Shown: positions 42,395-52,125, numbered from the stretch's first letter. The stretch: 64,000 bases of DNA from Bradyrhizobium sp. Ce-3 (GCF_022835695.1 NZ_BQUV01000005.1:124001-188000), one strand, 5' to 3'. Translations and numbers: made by a program. Notes: generated by a model not told the origin, from the sequence alone.

Positions 42395-43107
42395 GCGCGC
42401 AGCCGGTGGTGCAGGTCGAGGACCTCGACGTCTACTACGGCACCAGCCAGATCCTGTTCGGCGTTGGCCTCTCGGTGCGCAAGGGCGAGACCATGGCACT
42501 GCTCGGCCGTAACGGTGCCGGCAAGTCGACCACCATGAAGGCGATCATGGGGCTCGCGCCGGCGCGCCGCGGCAAGGTGAGCTTGCGCGGTCAGGTGGTC
42601 TCCGGAATGCGGCCGCATCACATCGCCCGGGCCGGCCTCGGCTTCGTGCCGGAAGACCGCCAGATCTTTCCCGAGCATACGGTCGAGGACAACCTCGTCA
42701 TCGGCCAGAAGAAGGGGCCCGATGGCGAGGACGAGTGGTCGATCCGCCGCGTCTATGACGTGTTCCCGCTGCTTGAGCCGTTGCGGCACCGCATCGCCGG
42801 CCGGCTGTCCGGCGGCGAGCAGCAGATGTTGGCGATCGCCCGTACGCTGATGGGCAATCCGGTGCTGTTGCTGCTCGACGAACCCAGCGAGGGGCTGGCT
42901 CCGATCATCGTGCAGCGCATTGGCGAGCTGCTGCGGCAGCTCCGCGGCACTGGTGCCACAGTATTGATCGCCGAGCAGAACATGCATTTTTGCCTTGGCC
43001 TTGCGAGCCACGCGACGGTTATCGACAAGGGACAGATCGTCTACACATCCTCCATCGAAGAGCTGAAGGCCAACGACAACATCCGGCAGCGCTATCTGGC
43101 GCTGTAG
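42391..43107 (+). CDS. Liv-type ABC transporter ATP-binding protein (LivF-like)
   Basis: A 238-residue ATPase. Walker A GRNGAGKST, LGFVPEDRQIFPEHTVEDNL, signature LSGGEQQMLAIARTL, Walker B LLLLDEPSEGLAP and a switch region ATVLIAEQNMHFCLGLASHA typical of LivF. It completes the five-part importer. A palindromic repeat begins at its stop codon and separates it from the following CoA-transferase gene. Confidence 0.93.
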   Translation: MSAQPVVQVEDLDVYYGTSQILFGVGLSVRKGETMALLGRNGAGKSTTMKAIMGLAPARRGKVSLRGQVVSGMRPHHIARAGLGFVPEDRQIFPEHTVEDNLVIGQKKGPDGEDEWSIRRVYDVFPLLEPLRHRIAGRLSGGEQQMLAIARTLMGNPVLLLLDEPSEGLAPIIVQRIGELLRQLRGTGATVLIAEQNMHFCLGLASHATVIDKGQIVYTSSIEELKANDNIRQRYLAL

Positions 43108-43155
43108 GGCATGATCCGGAAAAGTGTGAAGCGGTTTTCCGAGACGATCATGCCC
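43107..43155. repeat. short palindromic repeat between livF-like and CoA-transferase genes
   Basis: GGGCATGATC (43107-43116) and its exact reverse complement GATCATGCCC (43146-43155) bound an imperfect inner pair CGGAAAA / TTTTCCG around GTGTGAAGCG. I know this GGGCATGATCCGGAAAA element as a common short palindrome of Bradyrhizobium and relatives. Here it forms an intercistronic hairpin that could lower expression of the four downstream genes. Confidence 0.7.
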
Positions 43156-43192
43156 AAAGGGATAAGGCTCTTCGAAAACTGTGGGAGGACAG

Positions 43193-44413
43193 ATGGCTGG
43201 CAAGCTGACGCCGACGCACGAGGCGCCGTATCGCGGGATGAAGGTGCTGGATTTCGGGCAGGGCATCGCATCGCCCTATTGCGCGATGCTGCTCGGGGTC
43301 TATGGCGCCGACGTCATCAAGGTCGAGCCGCCCGAAGGCGACTGGTCGCGCTATCTCGGGACGACCTACGGCAGTCACACGACGCTTTCAGCGGTCTACA
43401 ACCGCGGCAAGCGCAGCCTGTGCCTCGACATGAAGCACAAGGACGGCATCGCCATCGCGCAGCAACTGGCGCGCGAAGCCGACGTCCTCATCGAGGGGTT
43501 TCGCCCCGGTGTCGCGGAGCGGCTCGGCCTCGGCTATGAGAGCTTGTCACGCGACAATCCGGGCCTCGTCTATCTGTCGGTCAGCGGCTTCGGGCAGAGC
43601 GGGCCGTATTCGAAGCGACCCGGCTCGGACTCGGTCGCGCAAGCGTTTTCGGGGCTGGTGTCAGTCAATGTCGGCAGCGATGGCGTGCCGCACCGGGTCG
43701 GCACCACGATCTCCGACGTCGTGACCGGCGTGTACGCATTCCAGGCCATTGCCACGACGCTGTTCGCGCGTGCGACGGTCGGCACCGGCCGCTGGATCGA
43801 CGTCAATCTCTGCCAGTCCACGTCGGCGCTGCTCGGCCACAAGGTCGCGGAGTTCATCCTCGAGGGCGGTACCCCGCGCGCTCTCAATGTGCCGGCCGGC
43901 ACCTACCAGACGAAGGACGGCTGGATGATGGTGACGCTGGTGAACGAGCCGCAATACAAGCGGCTATGTGCTGCGATCGGCCGCGAGGATCTCTCCACCG
44001 ATCCGCGCTTTGCCGATTTCGCCCGGCGCGCAGACGCGGCCGACATGCTGGTCCCGCAATTGCGCGAGGTGTTCCTGGCACAGCCGACGGATGCCTGGCT
44101 GACACGGCTGCATGCCGCCGATATCATCGCGGAGCGGATCCTCAATCCCGGCGAATGGCTGCGCAACGCCCATGTCGAGGCTGTCAGGGCGTCGGTCCGC
44201 CAGGATACGCCCGGCGTCGGCGCGGTCTACTCGCCGCGGACACCGGGAATCGCGAGCCTGTCCGAAGATCATCTTTGCCCCGCGCCCGACGTCGGGCAGG
44301 ATAGCCGCGCGGTGCTGGCAGAGGCTGGCTTTGGTTCCGCCGAGATCGATGGCTTGCTGTTGTCGGGCGCAGTGCGGCAGGCCAAATCGATGACTGGAGG
44401 CAAGACATCATGA
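43193..44413 (+). CDS. CaiB/BaiF (class III) CoA-transferase
   Basis: A 406-residue formyl-CoA-transferase-like enzyme. Family stretches: GMKVLDFGQGIASPYCAMLLGVYGADVIKVEPPEGDWSR, NRGKRSLCLDMKHKDG, LIEGFRPGVAERLGLGYE and the catalytic-Asp region near RPGSDSVAQAFSG. It moves CoA between carboxylic acids. ATG 43193 has GGGAGG 5 nt upstream. It is followed by hydratase, MaoC and CitE-type genes, which fits activation of a dicarboxylic or branched acid brought in by the linked importer (inference). Confidence 0.92.
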   Translation: MAGKLTPTHEAPYRGMKVLDFGQGIASPYCAMLLGVYGADVIKVEPPEGDWSRYLGTTYGSHTTLSAVYNRGKRSLCLDMKHKDGIAIAQQLAREADVLIEGFRPGVAERLGLGYESLSRDNPGLVYLSVSGFGQSGPYSKRPGSDSVAQAFSGLVSVNVGSDGVPHRVGTTISDVVTGVYAFQAIATTLFARATVGTGRWIDVNLCQSTSALLGHKVAEFILEGGTPRALNVPAGTYQTKDGWMMVTLVNEPQYKRLCAAIGREDLSTDPRFADFARRADAADMLVPQLREVFLAQPTDAWLTRLHAADIIAERILNPGEWLRNAHVEAVRASVRQDTPGVGAVYSPRTPGIASLSEDHLCPAPDVGQDSRAVLAEAGFGSAEIDGLLLSGAVRQAKSMTGGKTS

Positions 44414-45186
44414 GCACGGATCTCGTTCGTTACTCGGTCAGCGATCAGATTGCGGAGATCGTGCTGGATCACGCGCCGGTCAACGCGCTCAGCATCCCCT
44501 TGATCGACGCGCTGCTGGCGGCGCTGGCGAAAGCGCGCGATGATGAGGCGGTTCGCGCCGTCATCATCAGCAGCGCCCACAAGGTGTTCTGCGCCGGCCT
44601 CGACCTCGACATCGTCAGGGGTAAGCCCGCGATCGAAACCAAGAAATTTCTCGAGCGGCTGTATTTCGCGCTGAACGATACGCAGTATCGCATGGGCAAG
44701 CCGACCATCGCGGCGATCGATGGTGCGGTCCGGGCCGGCGGCATGACGATCGCGATCTCCTGCGACATGATCGTCGCGGGCGACAGCTCGACCTTCGGCT
44801 ATCCCGAGATCGATGTCGGCCTGATCCCGGCGATCCACTTCGTGCAGCTGCCGCGGCTGGTCGGGAAGCACCAGGCATTCGGCCCGCTGTTCCTGGGCGA
44901 GCCGTTCGACGCGGCAACCGCCTTCCGCATGGGCCTGCTCAGCGAGGTGGTGCCGAAGGGCACCGCGCTCGACCGGGCCCGCGAGATCGCGCGCAAGCTT
45001 GCGTCGAAATCGCCGATCGTGATGAAGATCGGCCGCGACGCCTTCATGCGCGCGGTCGATGCCGATTACCGCCGCTCGGTCGAGAACACGGCGGAAAGCT
45101 TTGTGGTGGTCGCATCGACGGAGGACTGCCAGGAAGGGCTGAATGCGTTCGTCGAGAAGCGGACGCCCAACTACAAGGGACGGTAA
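44410..45186 (+). CDS. enoyl-CoA hydratase/isomerase family protein
   Basis: A 258-residue crotonase-fold enzyme. The oxyanion-hole region is SAHKVFCAGLDLDI, and the second motif is AIDGAVRAGGMTIAISCDMIVAG, followed by STFGYPEIDVGLIPAIH with the one conserved catalytic Glu. The position of the other usual catalytic Glu (GGGxE) is occupied by Thr (GGMTIA), so it may be an isomerase, lyase or atypical hydratase. It overlaps the CoA-transferase gene by ATGA, and the MaoC gene starts directly after its stop. Confidence 0.88.
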   Translation: MSTDLVRYSVSDQIAEIVLDHAPVNALSIPLIDALLAALAKARDDEAVRAVIISSAHKVFCAGLDLDIVRGKPAIETKKFLERLYFALNDTQYRMGKPTIAAIDGAVRAGGMTIAISCDMIVAGDSSTFGYPEIDVGLIPAIHFVQLPRLVGKHQAFGPLFLGEPFDAATAFRMGLLSEVVPKGTALDRAREIARKLASKSPIVMKIGRDAFMRAVDADYRRSVENTAESFVVVASTEDCQEGLNAFVEKRTPNYKGR

Positions 45187-45642
<456 letters not shown>

Positions 45643-45645
45643 GCG

Positions 45646-46500
45646 ATGCGATCGTTCCTGTTCGTTCCCGGCGACAGCACCCGGAAGTATGAGAGCGCGA
45701 AGAAGACCGCGGCCGATGCCCTGATCCTCGATCTCGAGGATTCGATCGCGCCGGAGCAGAAGGTGGTTGCGCGCGGCATTACCCGCCAGATGCTCGATGG
45801 GCGCAATCCGGAGCAGAAGCTCTATATCCGCGTCAATGCGCTCGATACCGATTTGACGCTCGGCGACCTCGCCGCCGTGATGCCCGGCAGGCCCGATGGT
45901 ATCGTGCTGCCAAAATGCGCTGGTGCTGCCGACGTCAACAAGCTCGCGCTCTATCTCGACGCATTCGAGGCGGCCTCGGGCATCGCGCAGGGGACGACGC
46001 GGATCGTCACGGTGGCGACCGAGACGGCGCGGGCGGTCCTGAAAATCCTCGACTTCGAGAATATGAGCCCGCGGCTGTGGGGCATGATGTGGGGCGCCGA
46101 GGATCTTGCCGCCTCGCTCGGCGCAACCCGCAATCGCACCGACGGCCGCTATCACTCGCCGTTCATCCTGGCTCGCGATCTCTGCCTGATCGGCGCGGCC
46201 GCCGCCGGCGTGGTTGCGATCGACACCATCGCCACCGACATCAACGATCTCGATGCGCTGAGGGCGGAGGCAATCGCCGCGCGGCAGGACGGCTTCCTGG
46301 CCAAGGCCGTGATCCATCCCAAACATGTCGATGTCGTCAACGCGGCGTTCATGCCGACAGACGAGGAGATCGCATGGTCTGAGCGGGTGATCGCTGCGTT
46401 CGCTGACAACCCGTCAGGGGTCGCCAAGATGGACGGCAAGATGCTGGACAAGCCGCATCTGCGCGCCGCCGAGAAGATCCTGGCGTCGCGCAGGACATAG
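45646..46500 (+). CDS. HpcH/HpaI aldolase / CitE-type CoA-ester lyase
   Basis: A 284-residue TIM-barrel lyase. Conserved stretches: RSFLFVPGDSTRKYESA, ALILDLEDSIAPEQK, LYIRVNALDT, GIVLPKCAGAADV and MMWGAEDLAASLGATR. These are the substrate- and Mg-binding regions of citramalyl-CoA/malyl-CoA-type lyases. It would split a 3-hydroxyacyl-CoA acid, for example citramalyl-CoA into acetyl-CoA and pyruvate. It is the last gene of the rightward run, 3 bp after the MaoC gene. Confidence 0.9.
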   Translation: MRSFLFVPGDSTRKYESAKKTAADALILDLEDSIAPEQKVVARGITRQMLDGRNPEQKLYIRVNALDTDLTLGDLAAVMPGRPDGIVLPKCAGAADVNKLALYLDAFEAASGIAQGTTRIVTVATETARAVLKILDFENMSPRLWGMMWGAEDLAASLGATRNRTDGRYHSPFILARDLCLIGAAAAGVVAIDTIATDINDLDALRAEAIAARQDGFLAKAVIHPKHVDVVNAAFMPTDEEIAWSERVIAAFADNPSGVAKMDGKMLDKPHLRAAEKILASRRT

Positions 46501-46539
46501 TCGGGAGCCTGGTTCGATCGACGCGCGCTCCGAATCCGG

Positions 46540-48132
46540 TCAGACCGCGGGAAACTCCAGCTCGAAGGCGACGCAATCGTTTGAGGGCAGGAGACGGATC
46601 GAGCCCCCATGGGTCACCATGACGGCCCGCGCGATGGCGAGCCCCATGCCGGTGCCACCGCCCTCGCGGCGGGTGGTGAAGAAAGTGTCGAAGATCCTGT
46701 CGCTGTTGGCGTCCGAGATCGGATCGCCGTCGTTGCTCACCGTCATCCTGATGGTGGAGGTGTCCCCGCTCGCTTCGATCCGGACGGACGTCGCATTGTG
46801 ACGGAACGCGTTGTCGGCCAGATGCGCCAGCACGATCAGCGCTTTCTCGCCGGACATCCCGATCGGGCGCTCGACGCGGCCGCTGGCCACGATTGTCCGG
46901 CCGGTAAAGCGACCCTTCAGGCTCTCGATGACGCTGGAAAGCGATGTTTGTTCGTTCTGCGGCGCGCTTTCCGCCCGGGCCAGCTCGCGCAGCCGCTGGC
47001 TCATCACATCGAGCCGCTCGACGTCGCCAAGGATGTTTGAGATGAAGCTCTGTTGTTCGGCCCGGGTCAGGGTATCCGATTTGCTCTGGAGTGAATCCTG
47101 CAGCAGTTCGGCCGCGCCCCTGATTGATGTCAGCGGCGATTTCAGTTCGTGCGTCAGGTGCGCCGAGAAGGTTGCGATGTAATCGGAGCGGTGCGACAGC
47201 TGCTGGGCCATGTCGAGGAAACTGTCGGAGAGCAGGGCAAGCTCCCGGGTGCCGTAGTGCTGCAGGGGCTGAAACGCGTTGCGGTCGCCGCGGCCGATCC
47301 GTACCGCGCGATCGACGAGCTCGCGCATCGGGCGAGTGACCGTGCGCGAGAACATCAGCCCGATCGCAATCGTCGCCAGCAGCACGGCCAATGTGGCAAG
47401 CAGGAACTTGCCGCGTTCCTGATAAAGATGATCAAAGATGTTGCTCGGCGTACGCGACGTGTAGATCACGCCGGCGACGCGGTCGTTGACGATCACGGGC
47501 ATCGCGGAGAAGACATGGACACCGACGCCGCGGCTGATCGAATAGATCGGCGGCGGAGGCTTGTCCGGCACGCGGATACGCAGCGCGGCGCTGTACTGGC
47601 CGCCCAGCGCGGCCGCGACCTCCTCGATATGGGCAAGCGATTGTCCGACCTCCTGGCGTCCGGCGATCACCACGCCTTGCGGATCGAGGATTCGGAAACC
47701 CGCCAGCGTGACCTTCTGGGTCTCCAGGATGATGGGCATCAGCCGGGCACCGATCTCGACATAGGCCGGATCGGCGGGCTTGGCTGCCGGCAGCGCATCG
47801 GGCCGTCGCCGCAACAGATCGTTGCCGGCGAGGTCGAGCGCGGGGCGGATCGGGGTCACCTGGTCGCCGGGATCTGGCAGCGCCTCCGGCGGCACCACGG
47901 CGCCGAGCGGAATGCCCTTGTCGAGCCGTGCCTGCACGTCCCGGGCATAGATCGCGGCCAGCACGCGGCTCTGCGCAATCAGTTCGGCCTGGGTCTGATG
48001 AATCAGCTGGTTGTCGTAGAGGCGGAAGAAGAACAGCCCCATCAACGGCAGGACCGCGACCAGAGCGAGCACGGTGAAGATCACGAAGCTGAGTGACGGT
48101 CGCCACTTCTGGTCGGCGCGAAACGAGGTCAT
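46540..48132 (-). CDS. sensor histidine kinase (HAMP-HisKA-HATPase)
   Basis: A 530-residue membrane kinase. TM1 lies at about residues 15-40 (PSLSFVIFTVLALVAVLPLMG), a large periplasmic region reaches to about 250, and TM2 is FLLATLAVLLATIAIGLMF. HAMP follows (SRTVTRPMRELVDRAVRIGRGDRNAF). The phosphoacceptor is His328 (HLTHELKSPLTSIRG), the N box ADNAFRHNAT and the G box GTGMGLAIARAVMVTHGGSI. The start MTSFRADQKW at 48132 overlaps the regulator stop (ATGA). The signal is unknown. Confidence 0.9.
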   Translation of the reverse strand: MTSFRADQKWRPSLSFVIFTVLALVAVLPLMGLFFFRLYDNQLIHQTQAELIAQSRVLAAIYARDVQARLDKGIPLGAVVPPEALPDPGDQVTPIRPALDLAGNDLLRRRPDALPAAKPADPAYVEIGARLMPIILETQKVTLAGFRILDPQGVVIAGRQEVGQSLAHIEEVAAALGGQYSAALRIRVPDKPPPPIYSISRGVGVHVFSAMPVIVNDRVAGVIYTSRTPSNIFDHLYQERGKFLLATLAVLLATIAIGLMFSRTVTRPMRELVDRAVRIGRGDRNAFQPLQHYGTRELALLSDSFLDMAQQLSHRSDYIATFSAHLTHELKSPLTSIRGAAELLQDSLQSKSDTLTRAEQQSFISNILGDVERLDVMSQRLRELARAESAPQNEQTSLSSVIESLKGRFTGRTIVASGRVERPIGMSGEKALIVLAHLADNAFRHNATSVRIEASGDTSTIRMTVSNDGDPISDANSDRIFDTFFTTRREGGGTGMGLAIARAVMVTHGGSIRLLPSNDCVAFELEFPAV

Positions 48133-48833
48133 GGCTGCGGCTCGCAGCGTCCGAGCTTGAAGCCGACGCCGTGTACGGTTTCGATGACATTGTCGCACTT
48201 CGCCGTGGCCAGCTTGGCCCTGATGTTGCGGATATGGCTGTCGATCGTGCGATCGGAGACCTGGATGTTGAGCTGGTATGCCGCGCTCATGATCTGCTCG
48301 CGGTTGAACACCGCGACCGGCCGCGTCAAGAAGGCGCGCAGGATCCCGAACTCGATCGCGGTGAGATGGAGCATCGTGCCGGCGAAGGTCGCAACGTGCT
48401 GCTCGGGATCGATCGACAGCTGCCCGCGCGAGAGTACGGCTGCCTCCGGCATCGCGCCGCCCGCGCGCGGCGTCAGCCGGCGCAGGATGACATTGATCCG
48501 CGCGACGAGTTCGCGCGGACTGAACGGTTTGGTCACATAGTCGTCGCCGCCGATTTCGAGGCCGAGCACGCGATCGATCTCCTCGTCACGCGCGGAGAGG
48601 AACAGGATCGGCACGTCGGACGTCTTGCGGATCTCGCGGCAGACGTCGAGGCCGTCGTACTCCGGCATGCCGATGTCGAGCACGATCAAGTCCGGCCGGT
48701 CACTGGCAAACCGGGCCAACGCATCCTTGCCGTCGCGTGCTTCGGTGATGCTCATGCCGGCCTTCCTGAGGGCGACGCGGATGACCTCGCGGATATGGGG
48801 GTCGTCGTCGACAACGAGAATACGGTGGGTCAA
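48129..48833 (-). CDS. OmpR-family response regulator
   Basis: A 234-residue regulator: receiver (1-120) with phosphoacceptor Asp53 (LIVLDIGMPEYDG) and Lys102-type DDYVTKPFSPREL, then a winged helix (about 135-230) with LTAIEFGILRAFLTRPVAVFNREQI and SDRTIDSHIRNIRAKL. No ATG fits the N-terminus THRILVVDDD. The start must be TTG at 48833, which has GGAG 6 nt upstream. It is the partner of the kinase encoded next. Confidence 0.9.
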   Translation of the reverse strand: MTHRILVVDDDPHIREVIRVALRKAGMSITEARDGKDALARFASDRPDLIVLDIGMPEYDGLDVCREIRKTSDVPILFLSARDEEIDRVLGLEIGGDDYVTKPFSPRELVARINVILRRLTPRAGGAMPEAAVLSRGQLSIDPEQHVATFAGTMLHLTAIEFGILRAFLTRPVAVFNREQIMSAAYQLNIQVSDRTIDSHIRNIRAKLATAKCDNVIETVHGVGFKLGRCEPQP

Positions 48834-49151
48834 CGGGATCTCCGAATGCGGCGTCCTGGCCGCGCCTTGCTCGCGCTTGATTGCAATTGTTCTACAGGGC
48901 AAGCGCGGCGGGAGACAAGAACGGATCGGCATCATGACAGTCCAGAATGGGTGCGGGTTCATCCAGCGCGGGACAACCGGCCCGCGGCCTGGCGAATATG
49001 AGCCTGGCATGTGCAGCGGGTGAGAGCGCGACCAGCAGGAGTTCAGGATTTTTATGCAGATCGCGTGCAGGCGCGACGGATCGGCTCGCACCGGCGGGTC
49101 TCGTCTGATACGGACGAACCCGATTGGTCTCTCCAAGTCACGCGTGGTCCC

Positions 49152-50456
49152 ATGCAAATCGGCAAATGCATCGGCATTCTCCTGCTCTGGATCGTCGGGC
49201 TCATTCTCGTCGTCGCGGGTTTCAACAACAACGATCCGTATCTCGTCCCATTGCGTGGGATGGGCAATCTTCTCCTCGCGGCCGCAAGTGCCGTCGTCGT
49301 GCTCATGCTGCTTCGTCGCGCCGCCTGGCGCAGGCGGGGATGGGCGGGGAGGCATCTGGTGATCCTGTGGTGCGTGCCGCCGCTCGCGATGCTGGCGGCG
49401 CACGGCGTGTTCGAAGTGCGAAAGCACCGCGTTCTCCGGACTGAGCCGGTTCTTGCCCGTTTGCTTGGACAGCATTTCGTCGTGGGCTACCGATCGTTCG
49501 ACGAGGTCGCGCCATTGGCGGCGAGGGGATTGATTGCGGGGATTTATGTCACCGGGCGTAATGTCGCCGGCAGGACGGTGGACGCCTTGAAAGCGGAAAT
49601 CGCCGAGCTGCAGGCCAAGCGGCGCGCCGCCGGGCTGCCGCCGCTGGTGGTGGCCACGGATCAGGAGGGCGGCATCGTTTCGCACCTTGCGCCGCCGCTG
49701 ACGCGGCTGCCCGCGCTTGCCTCATTAACCGATCTCGCGCCGGATCAGCAAATGGCCAAAGCCGAGGAGTTCGGGCGCATCCATGGACGCGAGCTGGCGT
49801 CGCTTGGCGTCAACCTCAACCTCGCTCCGGTGCTCGACCTTCGGCCGGCGGCGAAGCACAACCGGCTCGATTTCAATACGCTGATCGATCAGCGCGCGAT
49901 CTCCGATGACCCGGCCAAGGTGAGCGCAATCGCAGGTGCCTACATTCATGGCCTCGAGTCTGCGGGCGTCAGCGCCACCGTGAAGCACTTTCCGGGATTG
50001 GGGCGCGTGCGCGCCGATACGCATCATTTTACTGCCAATCTCGATACGCCGGTCGCCGACCTGGAGGCGACCGACTGGCGTCCGTTTCGCGACGTGCTGT
50101 CGACGACCGGCGCGTGGCTGATGGTCGGGCATGTCGCGGTGAGTGCGCTCGATCCCGCGCGGCCCGCGTCGCATTCCAAGGCCGTCGTCGATGGGTTGAT
50201 CCGGGAAACCTGGAACTACCAGGGTATCGTCATGACGGATGATCTGGTGATGGGCGCGATTTATCAGCACGATGTCTGCACCGCCGTCGTTGAGGCGTTG
50301 AACGCGGGCGTCGATCTCTTGCTGGTTGCCTATGACGGGCTGCAATTCTACCGGCTGTTCGCCTGTGCGATCGATGCAGCTGCGCAAGGCACGCTCGACG
50401 CAGCAATGCTGCACAAAAGTGAGACGCGGCTCAGGCGGGCGCTGCTGGTCGATTAG
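49152..50456 (+). CDS. membrane-anchored glycoside hydrolase family 3 (NagZ-like)
   Basis: A 434-residue protein with three N-terminal transmembrane helices (about 6-24, 36-54 and 69-86) followed by a GH3 domain. Key motifs: VVATDQEGGIVSHLAP, LNLAPVLDL, KHFPGLGRVRADTH (D289/H291 dyad of NagZ type) and MTDDLVMGA (nucleophile Asp 363-364). It should release beta-N-acetylglucosamine from peptidoglycan or similar glycans at the membrane. Classical NagZ is soluble, so the anchor is notable. ATG 49152 begins the first helix; the upstream frame is Arg-rich and unlikely. Confidence 0.85.
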   Translation: MQIGKCIGILLLWIVGLILVVAGFNNNDPYLVPLRGMGNLLLAAASAVVVLMLLRRAAWRRRGWAGRHLVILWCVPPLAMLAAHGVFEVRKHRVLRTEPVLARLLGQHFVVGYRSFDEVAPLAARGLIAGIYVTGRNVAGRTVDALKAEIAELQAKRRAAGLPPLVVATDQEGGIVSHLAPPLTRLPALASLTDLAPDQQMAKAEEFGRIHGRELASLGVNLNLAPVLDLRPAAKHNRLDFNTLIDQRAISDDPAKVSAIAGAYIHGLESAGVSATVKHFPGLGRVRADTHHFTANLDTPVADLEATDWRPFRDVLSTTGAWLMVGHVAVSALDPARPASHSKAVVDGLIRETWNYQGIVMTDDLVMGAIYQHDVCTAVVEALNAGVDLLLVAYDGLQFYRLFACAIDAAAQGTLDAAMLHKSETRLRRALLVD

Positions 50457-50465
50457 GCCACGGCC

Positions 50466-51620
50466 TCAGGAATGAGCCCCGACGGCCGATTTGCTGTCCT
50501 GCCGCTTCGACCACGAAACGTAATAGGCGACGGCGGTCATCGCCGCAATGCCGGCGATGCTGACCGCAACCTGCCTTGCCAGCGAGTACGGGCCCGTGAT
50601 GAGGATCAAGTGTGCGGCAAAGGAGAGGAACACGCCTGCGCAGAACACGGCCAGCCATTCCTCGCCGCATTTGATGATCGGCTGCAGGGCATAGGATCGC
50701 AGATATCCCCAGTCGCGCGGCACCAGCCAGGTGAACAGGAATGTCAGGGTCAGGAAATGCAGGATGCGGTGCGGCGCGACCTCTTCCCGGTCGTTCTGCA
50801 GAAGCAGGTCGCTCAATCCGCCCGGCATCATTTGGGCGAGGGCTGGAATTTCGCTACTGGAGACGATCGCCAGCGCGAACAGCAGATACAGCAACGCCGC
50901 GCCACGCAGGGTGGGGATCGCCTGCATCGCGCGGATCGCGGGTGCGTAGCGCGTGCCGACCAGCGCGAGCCAGCCGCCCATCACGAACAGCAATTGCCAG
51001 CAGAATGGATTAAGGTACCAATCTCCGTACGGATATGAAGTCAGGTTCCAGTCGAGCACGCGGGCGGTAGCGTAAAGCGTCACGGAGGCGAGAAGCGTTG
51101 TGTTCGGCACGTATAACAGCCCGAATATGACGAACGGCTGGAAGGCCATCAGGGTGATGGTGAGTTGCAACACGTCGAGATTGAGCGGCTTGGCCTGCAG
51201 GAACAGGCCGTAGATCAGCGTTCGGATCGGGTGATCGATGAAGCCGGTGATGTTGAATTCGCTGATGATCTCGGGTGCCGCGGTCCGGGCGGCAACATAG
51301 CTGATCAACTCGACATAGATTACGAACAGAACGATATAGGCGGCATAGAGCTGCCATACGCGCTTGAAGATGCGGGTTGCCGCCACCACGAATCCACGTT
51401 CCAGCGCCATCCTGGCAAAGATGAGCGTCACCGCGTAACCGCCGACAAACACAAAAAGGTCGGTCGCGCCGCTAAAGCCGAAGTTGCGCATGGTGAGCGC
51501 GTTGACGACGTTGTGCGGAATATGGTCCAGGAACAAAAACCAGTTCGCGATGCCAAGCAGCAACGCGATCCTGAGATCGCCGTCGGCTTTCGCGATCTCG
51601 GCATTTGCTGTCGAAGTCAT
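50466..51620 (-). CDS. opgC: OpgC domain protein (glucan succinyltransferase-like)
   Basis: A 384-residue integral membrane protein with about ten helices. The N-terminal GIANWFLFLDHIPHNVVNALTMRNFGFSGATDLFVFVGGY is the hallmark of OpgC, with its conserved Asp-His pair. OpgC adds succinyl groups to osmoregulated periplasmic glucans at the inner membrane. The family is common and often duplicated in rhizobia, so the glucan target is inferred. It converges on the GH3 gene, 9 bp apart. Confidence 0.88.
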   Translation of the reverse strand: MTSTANAEIAKADGDLRIALLLGIANWFLFLDHIPHNVVNALTMRNFGFSGATDLFVFVGGYAVTLIFARMALERGFVVAATRIFKRVWQLYAAYIVLFVIYVELISYVAARTAAPEIISEFNITGFIDHPIRTLIYGLFLQAKPLNLDVLQLTITLMAFQPFVIFGLLYVPNTTLLASVTLYATARVLDWNLTSYPYGDWYLNPFCWQLLFVMGGWLALVGTRYAPAIRAMQAIPTLRGAALLYLLFALAIVSSSEIPALAQMMPGGLSDLLLQNDREEVAPHRILHFLTLTFLFTWLVPRDWGYLRSYALQPIIKCGEEWLAVFCAGVFLSFAAHLILITGPYSLARQVAVSIAGIAAMTAVAYYVSWSKRQDSKSAVGAHS

Positions 51621-51785
51621 CTGAAGCTGAAATCTGCCGGCCCGGGAAAACGAATCGCGAATCTAAAGGGAACCCACGCCTGGTCCGAATAGACTCTGCG
51701 TGAACCCTATCTAGTTCGTTTCGGGTTCCGGCCAAGTGGCCGGTTCAAGAAAGATCACGTTTTCGCAACCGACATGTGAGCGAGG

Positions 51786-52061
51786 TCAGACCGGCTCATG
51801 TTTGCGCAGGTCGCGGACGTGATCCTGCGTATTGGCCTGCAGGTCGGCGCCGGTCGGAAGGATCTCGGGCAGGGCGGCCTCGGCAAGGATGTCGTCGGTG
51901 ACATCCTCGACCGAGCGCTCGGCAATCTCGTGGATGAAGCTGATGTTGGTGTACTCTCCCGAGGCGACCCGCGAGACCACCTCGCGCCGTGTCAATTCGG
52001 GGTCGACGATCGCCTCGCGGCCACGGCGGCCATAGTCGATCATCACGACAAAATACTGCAT
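51786..52061 (-). CDS. 91-residue hypothetical protein under an S24-type operator
   Basis: A small soluble protein, MQYFVVMIDYGRRGREAIVD continuing PELTRREVVSRVASGEYTNI and SFIHEIAERSVEDVTDDILA. It has an N-terminal strand, then acidic and basic helices. No family recognised. It has an excellent sigma70-type promoter with a perfect 15-bp palindrome in the spacer, and a similar palindrome precedes the S24 repressor gene. It is therefore probably under that repressor (inference), which makes its product a candidate stress or cell-cycle effector. Confidence 0.7.
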   Translation of the reverse strand: MQYFVVMIDYGRRGREAIVDPELTRREVVSRVASGEYTNISFIHEIAERSVEDVTDDILAEAALPEILPTGADLQANTQDHVRDLRKHEPV

Positions 52062-52096
52062 TGCCTGATCGTTCGATGCCTGGACTGTCGCTGGCT

Positions 52097-52125
52097 AGTA
52101 TTTCCGATAATCGGAAGTTTGTCAA
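52097..52125 (-). promoter_or_regulatory. promoter with palindromic operator in the spacer (91-aa gene)
   Basis: Read on the minus strand: -35 TTGACA (52125-52120), a 17-nt spacer, -10 AATACT (52102-52097). The 15-bp dyad TTCCGATAATCGGAA (52102-52116, + strand) matches at all seven pairs and lies between the two boxes, so a bound repressor would block polymerase. The start codon is about 35 nt downstream of the -10. Confidence 0.75.
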
